Assembly (NCBI GenBank): GCA_036393335.1
Contig: DASWHD010000038.1
Coordinates: 1 to 7,575, forward strand
Source: DASWHD01 sp036393335
Lineage (GTDB): Bacteria; CG2-30-53-67; CG2-30-70-394
DNA: 7,575 nucleotides
Direction: 5' to 3'
Part shown: one piece after another, positions 1 to 6,390 of the stretch
Layout: each line of letters starts with the position of its first letter
Numbering within the stretch: the first letter of the stretch is position 1
Translations under genes and position numbers: made by a program
The notes under the pieces: model-generated
Told to the model about the DNA's origin: nothing
Databases searched by the model: none
What the model saw: only the letters and a program-made list of their open reading frames with translations

Positions 1-3000
1 TCCTCCACCACCAGGTAGAGGGCCGGGATGAGCAGCAGGGTGATGGCGGTGGCGAACAGGATGCCGAAGCCCAGGGAGATCGCCATGGGGATGAGGAAGC
101 GGGCCTGGACGCTGGTCTCCAGGATCATCGGTGCCAGGCCAAAGAAGGTCGTGAGGGAGGTGAGGAGGATGGGGCGGAAGCGGCGCACGGCGGCGTCGCG
201 GATCGCCTGGCCGGCAGCGGTGCCGTCGCGGCGGTTCTGGTTGGCGCGGTCGATGAGCAGCAGGGAGTCGTTCACCACCACCCCGGAGAGCGCGACCATG
301 CCGAACATGGAGAGCATCGACAGGTTGTAGCCCATGATGAGGTGGCCGAGGATCGCCCCCACCGCGCCGAACGGGATGGCGGCCATGACGATCGCCGGTT
401 GCACGTAGCTGCGGAACGGGATCGCCAGCAGGGCGTAGATGCCGAACAGGGCGAGCTGGAAGCCGCGCCCCATGCTGCCCATGGACTCGCGGCGCTCCTT
501 CTCCTCGCCCTCCATGTTGAAGGTCAGGCCGGGGTAGTCGGCGGCGAGCTGCGCCAGGACGCCGATCTTGAGATCGTCGAGGATCTCCCCGGGGTTGGCG
601 GTGTGCTTGTTGACGCTGGCGGTGACGTCGATCACCCGCTTGCGGTCGAAGCGGTGGATCTGGCTGAAGCCCTGGCCCTCGGTCACCTGCGCGGCGCGGC
701 CCAGGGGCAGCTCGCCACCGTCCAGGGTGCGGATGCGCAGGTTCTCCAGGTCCCACAGGGAGCGGCGGTCGACCTCCGGGTAGCGCACCATCACTTTCAC
801 CTCGTTGCGACCGCGCTGCAGGCGCAGGGCCTCGGCGCCGTAGAACGCGGCGCGCACCTGGCGCCCGAGCTCCGTCTCGGTCACGCCGAGGGTGCGGGCT
901 TCGGGGCGCAGGCGGATCTTGAGCTCGCGCTTGCCCAGGGTGTCGTCGTCGGCGATGTCGCCGACGCCGGGGTACTCGGCCAGGGCCGCCTTCACCCGCT
1001 CGGTTGCGCGGGTGAGGGTCGCGTAGTCCTCGTGCTCGAGCCGGACGTCGATGTTGGCGCCGAAGCGCACCATGTCCGACTGAAAGGTGAGGGACTCGAT
1101 CCCCGGCACCTCGCCTACCCGCTCGCGCCAGCGGCGGGTGATCTCCGCGGAGGAGATGTCGCGCTCCTCGCTGCCCACCAGGAACATGGTGATGTCGCAC
1201 AGGTGCGCGGCGGAGGTCGTGGCGCCGCCCTGCGGTCCGTGGCCGCCGGCGATGGTGGAGCCCACCAGGGCGTAGATGTGGCGCAGGATCGACTCGCCCG
1301 CCGGCAAGGTGCGGTCGTACTCGGCCACCACCTCCTGCGCCGCCCGGACGATGCGCTGCTGCACCCGGTCGGTCTCCTCCACCGGCGTGCCCAGGGGCAT
1401 CTCCAGGGAGGCGGAGATCACGTCGCCCTCCACCTCGGGCATGAACACGAACTTGATCAGGCCGCCGCGCACCGTCCCGACGCACAGCATCAGTACGGCG
1501 AGCGCCGCGGCCAGCGTGGCGTAGCGGTAATGCAACGCGAGGGCGAGGAAACGCTGGTAGGGCCCGGTGACGAACTGCTGCAGCCGGATGCCCACGCCGC
1601 GGCGCAGGCGGTCGAGACCACCCAGCACCCCGTCCGACATCTGCAGCCGGCGGCCGAGGGCGAGGTGCGACGGGAGCACGAACAGCGACTCGATCAGGGA
1701 GACGGTCAGGATGGCGATCACCACCGCCGGGATCACTTTGATGAACTTGCCGAGCATCCCCTGGACGAACAGCAAGGGCAGGAAGGCCACCACCGTGGTG
1801 AGCACCGAGAACACCACCGGCCGGGCCACCTCCAGCACCCCGTCGATCGCCGCGTGCAGGTACGGCTTGCCAAGCCTGGATTCCTCCCCAGGAATCTGCT
1901 GCGCACCCTCAACTGTCCGCGTCTCCTGCCCGTGTCCTCGCCCGAGTCCTCGACGACCTGCAAGGTCGCCTGTGGGCTCGGACTTGCGGGCCGGCCAGGA
2001 TCCACGGCCATTTGCGGGCGCTCGCAACGATTCCTGGGGAGGAATCCAGGCTCGCTGGCGGTGCTCGTAGATCGACTCGCCCACCACGATCGCATCGTCC
2101 ACCACGATGCCCAGGGCCATGATGAAGGCGAACAGGGAGATCATGTTGATGGACAGGTCGATGCCCGGCATCAGGAACAGCGCGCCGAGAAACGAGATCG
2201 GGATGCCGAGCATCACCCACAGGGCGAGGCGGATCTCCAGGAACAAGCCGAGGATCACCAGCACCAGCGCCAGGCCGTAGCAGGCGTTCTTGAGCAGCAG
2301 GTGCATGCGGCTGGCGAGCAGCTCGGAGGAGTCGTTCCACGTGGCGAGGTGCACCGTGGGGGGGAGGGCCGCCTGGCGCCGCGCCACATACCCCTGCACC
2401 GCCTCGGAGATCTCGGTGGGTTTCTGGTCGCCCACCCGGTAGACCTGCACCATCGCCGCCGGTCGGCCGTCGAAGCGCGCCAGCTCGTCGGTCTCGGCGA
2501 AGCCGTCCACCACCCGGGCGATGTCGCCGACCCGCACCTCGCTGCCGTCCGGGTGGCTCACCACCACGATGTCCGCGTATTCCGGGCCGTGGTAGCGGCG
2601 CTCCTTGGTGCGCAGCAGGACCTCGCCGCCGGCAGTCTTCACCGCCCCGCCGGGCAGGTCGAGCGACGCGCGACGGATGCGCTCCGCCACCTGGTCGAGG
2701 GTCAGGCCGTAGCGCCGCAGGTTTTCCTCCGGGACCTCGATGGAGATCTCGTACGGCCGCACCCCGGAGAGGTCGACCTGGGTGATGCCCGGCTCCTCCA
2801 GCAGGTCGTCGCGGATCCGCTCCGCCTGCTCGCGCAGGGCGCGCGCGGAGAGGTCGCCGTACACCACCACCGAGATCACCTCGCGGCGGTTGAGGAGCTT
2901 GCTGATCACCGGCTCCTCCGCGTCCTCCGGCAGGGTGGTGATGCGGTCGACGGCGTTCTTGATGTCTTGCAGCACCAGGTCCGGGTCCTCGCCCTCGCGC

Positions 3001-3287
3001 ACGGTGGCGGTGACGGCCGCCATGCCCTCGGACGCCTCGGCCTGGATCTCCTTGATGCCGTCCACCTCGGTGAGGCTCTCCTCCACCTTCAGGACGATGC
3101 CGTCCTCCACCTCCTCGGGGGCGGCGCCGGGGTAGGGCACCGAGACCTGGACGCGGTCGAGGCTCACCTCGGGAAAGACCTCCTGCTTCACCGAGCGCGC
3201 CATCACCAGCCCGCCGACGATGAACACCATCATCAGCAGGTTGGCCGCCACGTGGTTGTGGGCCATCCAGCGAATCGCGCCATTCAT
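1..3287 (-). CDS. RND efflux permease, 3' end outside the window, carrying an in-frame 60-residue insertion
   Basis: This is the inner-membrane, proton-driven pump subunit of a tripartite efflux system (AcrB/HAE-1-like superfamily). The frame is open from the ATG at 3287 to the window edge (1095 codons). It begins MNGAIRWMAHNHVAANLLMM, typical of RND TM1, followed by the periplasmic porter domain (SVPYPGAAPEEVEDGI). TM4 carries the conserved acidic pair in MALGIVVDDAIVVGE (Asp397/398), which relays protons in this family. Near residue 1000 comes the second-half motif MVALSGVVVNDSLLLIDR, and the window ends in the last helix (LLLIPALYLVVE), so only a short tail is missing. Residues about 413-472 are encoded by an inserted palindromic element; without them the length to the edge is about 1035, normal for the family. 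The start overlaps the adaptor stop (ATGA) and has GAGG seven bases upstream, so translation is probably coupled. Substrate is unknown. The extended protein is probably made because the frame is intact, but its function is unproven. Confidence 0.93.
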   Translation of the reverse strand, partial: MNGAIRWMAHNHVAANLLMMVFIVGGLVMARSVKQEVFPEVSLDRVQVSVPYPGAAPEEVEDGIVLKVEESLTEVDGIKEIQAEASEGMAAVTATVREGEDPDLVLQDIKNAVDRITTLPEDAEEPVISKLLNRREVISVVVYGDLSARALREQAERIRDDLLEEPGITQVDLSGVRPYEISIEVPEENLRRYGLTLDQVAERIRRASLDLPGGAVKTAGGEVLLRTKERRYHGPEYADIVVVSHPDGSEVRVGDIARVVDGFAETDELARFDGRPAAMVQVYRVGDQKPTEISEAVQGYVARRQAALPPTVHLATWNDSSELLASRMHLLLKNACYGLALVLVILGLFLEIRLALWVMLGIPISFLGALFLMPGIDLSINMISLFAFIMALGIVVDDAIVVGESIYEHRQRAWIPPQESLRAPANGRGSWPARKSEPTGDLAGRRGLGRGHGQETRTVEGAQQIPGEESRLGKPYLHAAIDGVLEVARPVVFSVLTTVVAFLPLLFVQGMLGKFIKVIPAVVIAILTVSLIESLFVLPSHLALGRRLQMSDGVLGGLDRLRRGVGIRLQQFVTGPYQRFLALALHYRYATLAAALAVLMLCVGTVRGGLIKFVFMPEVEGDVISASLEMPLGTPVEETDRVQQRIVRAAQEVVAEYDRTLPAGESILRHIYALVGSTIAGGHGPQGGATTSAAHLCDITMFLVGSEERDISSAEITRRWRERVGEVPGIESLTFQSDMVRFGANIDVRLEHEDYATLTRATERVKAALAEYPGVGDIADDDTLGKRELKIRLRPEARTLGVTETELGRQVRAAFYGAEALRLQRGRNEVKVMVRYPEVDRRSLWDLENLRIRTLDGGELPLGRAAQVTEGQGFSQIHRFDRKRVIDVTASVNKHTANPGEILDDLKIGVLAQLAADYPGLTFNMEGEEKERRESMGSMGRGFQLALFGIYALLAIPFRSYVQPAIVMAAIPFGAVGAILGHLIMGYNLSMLSMFGMVALSGVVVNDSLLLIDRANQNRRDGTAAGQAIRDAAVRRFRPILLTSLTTFFGLAPMILETSVQARFLIPMAISLGFGILFATAITLLLIPALYLVVE
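1873..2052. mobile_element. 180-bp palindromic element inserted in frame in the RND permease gene
   Basis: The ends are a perfect 24-bp inverted repeat (1873-1896 against 2029-2052). Each end is itself a hairpin: GATTCCT-CCCC-AGGAATC at 1879-1896 and its complement at 2029-2046. A further 6-bp stem, CGACCT-GCA-AGGTCG, lies at 1954-1968. The element is 180 bp, exactly 60 codons, and stop-free in the permease frame; five of its six frames are open, with a single stop at 1909-1911 in one minus frame. Excising 1873-2052 rejoins CG and T into a CGT Arg codon and gives EHRQRGKPYLHAAIDG, an ordinary RND TM4-TM5 loop. No target duplication is evident. It encodes no protein of its own, so it would be a non-autonomous palindromic element, similar in behaviour to the Rickettsia palindromic elements found inside genes. 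The family name and mobilising enzyme are unknown. Confidence 0.88.
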
Positions 3288-4513
3288 CCCTTCACCTCGT
3301 CCGTGCCGGTGATTGCCGGCGGCGGCTCGACCTCGACCGGGCGCAGGGCCATGCCGTTGGCGGCGCCGGAGAGGGCGGTGAGGACCACGCGGTCGCCGGC
3401 GGTCAGCCCTTGGGAGATGCACACCTGCTCGCGCTCCCGGCGTGCCACCTCCACGGGGCGGATCTGCAACTGCCCAGCGTCGTCCACCAACCATACCGTC
3501 TCCCCGGGCCGCAGGGCGCTGCGCGGGATGGGAAAGACGCCGGGGAGGGTGGCGCCGTGCAACTCGACCGCCACGAACAGGCCGAGGGCGAGCTCCGGCC
3601 GGCCGTCGGAACCGGCGCCGTGCAGCCCGTAGGGATCGTCCACCGCCGCCACCACCCGCGCCATGCGGCCCGCCGGGTCCACCTCGCCCAGGGAGCGCAC
3701 CACCCGGCCGGACCAGCGGTACTGCTGGTCGTCCACCGTGAGGATGAGGGTCGCGGGGGAGCCGACCGCGCCCGATTTGCCGGCCTCCGTTGGGCGCGGC
3801 ACGCGGAGGTGGCGCAGCTCCTCCAGGGGCAGGGGGACCACCACCTCGGCGCGGGCGGTGCCGGCGATCCGGGCGACCTCCACCCCGGCGCGCAGGTACT
3901 GGCCCTGATCCACCGACTCCGACCGCACCCGGCAGTCGAAGGGGGCCGCCACCCGGGTGCGCTTCAGGTCCAGCTCCGCCTGCTCCAGCGCGGCCTTCGC
4001 CGCCGCCAGGTTGGCCTGGGCGTTGGCCACCTGGGGCTCGTAGACCACCAGGGGGTGGGGCGGCGCCCCGTCGCCGCTCTTCAGGTTCTGCCACTCGCGG
4101 CGCGCCACCGCCGCCTGGCTCTCCACCGTGGCCAGGTCCAGCGACCCCTTGGCCACCGCGGCCCGGGCGCGCTCCACCGCCAGGCGGTAGTCGGTGGCCT
4201 CGATCTCCAAAAGCGGCTCACCGGCGTGGAAGAAGCCCCCGGCCACTAGGTTGGGGGCGAGCCACACCACCCGGCCGGTGACCTCCGGAGTGATCGCTGC
4301 CTCCTGGGCGGCCACCACGGTGCCGGTGGCGTACACCGTCACCTCGTGGTCCGCCGGCTCGACGGTCATCACCTCCACCAGGGCCCCGGGGCTGCGGCGC
4401 TCCAGCTTGGCGGGCACCTGCTTCGACCCCACCAGCACCCGCATCCCCACGACGCCCACGGCGAGGATGAGAATCGGGAGGACGACCTTGAGAAGGGTAG
4501 ATCGAGTGCTCAT
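3284..4513 (-). CDS. Periplasmic adaptor (membrane fusion protein) of RND efflux pump
   Basis: This HlyD/AcrA-type adaptor (409 aa) would bridge the RND permease and the outer-membrane channel in the periplasm. Residues 7-28 form one hydrophobic segment (LLKVVLPILILAVGVVG), an N-terminal membrane anchor or uncleaved signal without a lipobox Cys. The two halves of the lipoyl-like domain are near residues 68-105 (AAITPEVTGRV, then HAGEPLLEIE) and 186-220 (RVAAPFDCRVRSESVDQGQYL). Between them an Ala/Glu/Lys/Arg-rich alpha-hairpin runs over about 105-188. Beta-barrel and membrane-proximal domains follow, including the usual IPRSALRPGETVWLV stretch. The start ATG at 4513 has only a weak AGGCAG upstream, and 253 bp containing a mobile remnant separate it from the channel gene. 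Its stop overlaps the permease start by 4 bp. Length is normal and there is no sign of damage. Confidence 0.95.
   Translation of the reverse strand: MSTRSTLLKVVLPILILAVGVVGMRVLVGSKQVPAKLERRSPGALVEVMTVEPADHEVTVYATGTVVAAQEAAITPEVTGRVVWLAPNLVAGGFFHAGEPLLEIEATDYRLAVERARAAVAKGSLDLATVESQAAVARREWQNLKSGDGAPPHPLVVYEPQVANAQANLAAAKAALEQAELDLKRTRVAAPFDCRVRSESVDQGQYLRAGVEVARIAGTARAEVVVPLPLEELRHLRVPRPTEAGKSGAVGSPATLILTVDDQQYRWSGRVVRSLGEVDPAGRMARVVAAVDDPYGLHGAGSDGRPELALGLFVAVELHGATLPGVFPIPRSALRPGETVWLVDDAGQLQIRPVEVARREREQVCISQGLTAGDRVVLTALSGAANGMALRPVEVEPPPAITGTDEVKG
3295..3298 (-). promoter_or_regulatory. Shine-Dalgarno site of the RND permease
   Basis: GAGG lies seven bases upstream of ATG 3287, within the last codons of the adaptor gene. 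It supports the 3287 start over the ATG at 3283, which is in a different frame (reading MARF), and fits translational coupling with the adaptor. Confidence 0.6.
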
Positions 4514-4533
4514 GAATGCTGCCTATTTCAGAA

Positions 4534-4762
4534 AGATGAACCGCGTATGGACGCGAATAGGTGGGGGGTTAGAAGTCGTTGACGACCCGTTTCCATCCGC
4601 GGAGTCGCAACTCCTTGGCCAGGGCCTGCTCCGACCTTCTCCAGGAATCCCGGCCCCAGGACATTGGCGACCTCGTACACGCCACCAATGACCTTCTCGA
4701 TCAGGCCGTTGATATATTCGCGTTCATTGGCGCTTCCATGCGCGTCCATTCGCGGTTCCTCT
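4534..4762. mobile_element. Inverted-repeat-bounded cassette with an internally deleted GxxExxY gene
   Basis: The segment between the channel stop and the adaptor start is bounded by imperfect inverted repeats, 4534-4560 against 4736-4762, matching at 23 of 27 positions; the core on both sides reads GAACCGCGnATGGACGCG pointing inward. The GxxExxY remnant starts inside one repeat, and its stop lies just inside the other. At the gene-start side the repeat runs into degenerate copies of an approximately 10-base unit (ATGGACGCG, ATGGAAGCG, ATGAACGCG). Just outside, TCCTGT occurs twice (4762-4767 and 4771-4776), overlapping the channel gene's last codons. No target duplication is clear. I infer a small mobile cassette that has decayed to a MITE-like remnant. 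The repeats could instead be recombination scars; the matching ends on both sides favour a discrete unit. Confidence 0.65.
4569..4749 (-). pseudogene. GxxExxY-family protein remnant, frameshifted and internally deleted
   Basis: From ATG 4749 the translation runs through REYINGLIEKVIGGVYEVAN and then VLGPGFLEKV, the recognisable N-terminal half of the GxxExxY family (about 125 aa; often called PD-(D/E)XK-nuclease-like; cellular role unknown). The signature G-F-L-E-K-V-Y loses its Tyr codon at about 4632: net two bases are missing, and the frame shifts. In the new frame the family sequence continues as EQALAKELRLRGWK, then passes directly to RVVNDF and a TAA at 4571-4569. Members of this family commonly end in a KRxVNxx-like tail, so the middle, with the expected nuclease-like residues, appears to be deleted (perhaps 60 or more codons). 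There is no room for a functional protein. Identification of the N-terminal half is firm; reading the last seven codons as the native C-terminus is an inference. Confidence 0.8.
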
Positions 4763-4766
4763 CCTG

Positions 4767-6389
4767 TCAATCCTGTTTCGCCAGCCGTTGAAGGGCGGCC
4801 TCCGCCATCCAGTCGCCGCCGAGGGCGCGGGCGAGGGTGATGCGGTGGGAGAGGAGGCTGCGCCGCGCCGCCAGCAGGCGGCTCTCGGCGTCGAAGAGGG
4901 CCTGCTGGGCGGTGAGCACTGGCAGGAACTCGACGAGTCCTTGGAGGTAGCGGTCCCAGGCGTTCTCCAGGGTGGCCGCCGTCGCCGCGACGCTCTCCGC
5001 CAGGCGCGCGATCTCCTCCTCCGTGGCGCGGTTGTCGGATAGGGCGTCCTCCACCTCCTGAAAGGCGCGCAGCACCGCCTGCTGGTAGCCGGCGAGGCTC
5101 GCCCGCAGCTCCGCCTCGCTGCGCTTCACCTCGGCCCTGCGCCGGCCGCCGTCGACGATCGGCGCCAGGAGGTCCGCCCCCACGTTCCAGAAGGTACCGG
5201 TGATGGCGCCGGCGCTGAACGCGGTGGAGGAACGGCCGTAATTGGCGAGGAGGTTGAGGGCCGGGAAGCGGTTGGCCACCGCCACCGCTACCTGCGCGTC
5301 GCTCGCCTCTACGCGGCGCAGGGCGGCGCGCAGGTCGGGGCGGCGGGTGAGGAGGGTCGCCGGCAGGCCGGCGGGGAACTGCTCCGGGACCGGCGGCAGG
5401 GCGGCCAGCGCGCCGCCGGCCGTCGCGCCCGGATAGCGGCCGAGGAGCACCGCCAGGGCGTGCTCGGCACGGTTCAGGGTGGCCGCGATCGGTGGCCGGC
5501 GGGCCTGAGCCGCGGCGACGTTCTGCCGCGCCTGGTAGAGGTCGAGGGCCGGGACCAGGCCGTGGCGGTAGCGCTCCTCCACCCGCGCCGCCGCGTCGGC
5601 GAAGGCGGCGATGGTGCGGTCGGTGAGGGCGAGCTGGGCGCGCTGCTCCGCCGCCAGGTAGTAGAGGTCCGCCACCTGGGCGGAGAGGGCGAGATAGAGG
5701 GTGTGGAGGTCCTCGGCCGAGGCCTGCGCCGCGAGCCGTGCCGCGTCGCGGCCGGAGCGCACCCGCCGCCACAGGTCCACCTCGTAGCCGGCGGCGGCGG
5801 ACATGGAGTAGCCGTTGCCGGTGTCGGTGCCGAGGAAGCCGGGGGCGCTCTTGCGGCTGGTGCTGCCGCGCAGGTCGAGGGTGGGGAAGAGGGCGGCCTC
5901 GCCGGCCCGGGCGGCCGCCTGGGCGGCCTCCAGCCGCGCCACTCCCTGGGCGAGGTCGAGGTTGTGACCGAACGCCTCCGCCAGGAGGGCGTCGAGCCGG
6001 GGATCGGCAAATACCTCCCACCAGCGGCCCCCCGGTGCGCCCGCCTCCGCTCCTCCCCGCGCCTCGCCGAAGGCCCCCGGTAGTGGCGCAATTGGCTCGA
6101 TCATCGCCCCCCGATGCACCGCGCAGCCGGCGGCCATGAAGAAAAGGAGCGACGCAACCGCGCCGCGCCAGCGCCACGTAACGCCCTCCCCCACCGGGGG
6201 AGGGCTGGGGTGGGGGCGCTCTGGAAGACAGTCCGCGTGGGAGCTGGCTTCGACGCCGTGCCCTCTCCATACACCCTCCCCCCGGCCCCCTCCCGGGGGG
6301 AGGGGGTGGCGAGGGCCAGGGGAAAGGCACGGTCTCTGCGCCTCTGCGTCTCTGCGCCTGTGCGTTAAGAAGTTCATCACCTTCATCAC
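4767..6389 (-). CDS. Outer-membrane efflux channel lipoprotein, NodT/OprM-type (start uncertain)
   Basis: This is the TolC-like outer-membrane exit duct of the pump, with two outer-membrane-efflux repeats. The lipoprotein signal is AVASLLFFMAAGC, with acylated Cys89 in this numbering, followed by the typical opening of the mature protein (PLPGAF, then WWEVFADPRLDALLAEA). Repeats follow in long coiled-coil helices, with the usual RRPDLRAALRRVEASDAQVAVA near the middle and GLVEFLPVLTAQQALFDAE near the end. The mature protein is about 452 aa, normal for the family. The first 70 codons are not channel-like: they are translated intergenic repeats (THRRRDAEAQR, HPLPPGGGRGEG, PHPSPPPVGEG). Possible starts are GTG 6389 or ATG 6386, overlapping the tetR stop and with GGAG upstream; GTG 6194 inside a repeat; or the non-canonical ACG at 6179, which would give TWRWRG plus the signal peptide with GGAGGG four bases upstream. 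The function call is firm; the start is not. Confidence 0.92.
   Translation of the reverse strand: MMKVMNFLTHRRRDAEAQRPCLSPGPRHPLPPGGGRGEGVWRGHGVEASSHADCLPERPHPSPPPVGEGVTWRWRGAVASLLFFMAAGCAVHRGAMIEPIAPLPGAFGEARGGAEAGAPGGRWWEVFADPRLDALLAEAFGHNLDLAQGVARLEAAQAAARAGEAALFPTLDLRGSTSRKSAPGFLGTDTGNGYSMSAAAGYEVDLWRRVRSGRDAARLAAQASAEDLHTLYLALSAQVADLYYLAAEQRAQLALTDRTIAAFADAAARVEERYRHGLVPALDLYQARQNVAAAQARRPPIAATLNRAEHALAVLLGRYPGATAGGALAALPPVPEQFPAGLPATLLTRRPDLRAALRRVEASDAQVAVAVANRFPALNLLANYGRSSTAFSAGAITGTFWNVGADLLAPIVDGGRRRAEVKRSEAELRASLAGYQQAVLRAFQEVEDALSDNRATEEEIARLAESVAATAATLENAWDRYLQGLVEFLPVLTAQQALFDAESRLLAARRSLLSHRITLARALGGDWMAEAALQRLAKQD
6183..6205. repeat. GC-rich perfect hairpin repeat near the channel start
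   Basis: GCCCTCCCCC and GGGGGAGGGC form a perfect 10-bp stem around a 3-base ACC loop. The sequence resembles the widespread intergenic CCCTCNCCC/GGGNGAGGG repeats of proteobacteria, which translate as PSPPPVGEG-like peptides. It lies directly before the channel signal peptide, and on the minus strand its GGGGGAGGG arm could act as a Shine-Dalgarno sequence for a start near 6179. Confidence 0.8.
6274..6304. repeat. Second GC-rich hairpin repeat, partner of the one at 6183
   Basis: CCCTCCCCCCGG and CCGGGGGGAGGG form a perfect 12-bp stem with a 7-base loop. It belongs to the same repeat type as the hairpin about 70 bp away. Two such units flanking a short unique stretch (6206-6273) is the arrangement often seen for paired intergenic palindromes. 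The stem could act in the mRNA between tetR and the channel gene; there is no T-run, so it is not a classic terminator. Confidence 0.8.
6333..6364. repeat. Tandem 16-bp repeat (CTCTGCG type)
   Basis: There are two adjacent 16-bp copies, TCTCTGCGCCTCTGCG and TCTCTGCGCCTGTGCG, identical at 15 positions. On the minus strand this is the common CGCAGAGGCGCAGAG-type intergenic repeat. In the channel frame it translates as HRRRDAEAQR, a peptide that recurs in over-extended gene calls, which argues that the channel N-terminus here is not native. Confidence 0.8.
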
Positions 6390-6390
6390 C
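6373..6390 (-). repeat. 9-bp tandem duplication containing the tetR stop and candidate channel starts
   Basis: The minus strand reads GGTGATGAA twice in a row. The first copy (6390-6382) holds the tetR TGA and offers starts GTG 6389 and ATG 6386; the second (6381-6373) offers ATG 6377 in the same channel frame. GGAG occurs upstream of the first copy in the last tetR codons, as expected for coupled translation. Confidence 0.6.

Noticed and set aside
1873..2052. Insert as an intein, group I/II intron or frameshift disruption
   Set aside because: Sixty codons is too short for an intein or self-splicing intron, no splice or maturase motifs are visible, and the permease frame is the same on both sides, so the gene is not frameshifted.
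342..3632. Plus-strand open frame of 1096 codons running antisense to the pump genes
   Set aside because: His/Gly/Val/Leu-rich composition with no domain; it mirrors the codon bias of the GC-rich permease and adaptor genes, which have clear family motifs on the minus strand.
4641..4657. Shared GATTCCTGG string in the GxxExxY remnant and the permease palindrome, suggesting common origin
   Set aside because: In GxxExxY it simply encodes the conserved Gly-Phe-Leu-Glu; no flanking palindrome is present, so the match is coincidental.
6274..6304. GC-rich hairpin as a rho-independent terminator after tetR
   Set aside because: No U-tract follows on either strand, and the downstream pump genes have no other visible promoter.
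4528..6330. Minus-strand 600-codon open frame overlapping the channel gene
   Set aside because: Arg/Pro/Gly-rich shadow frame of the channel gene; only its end (about 4625-4749) is meaningful, as the GxxExxY N-terminal fragment.
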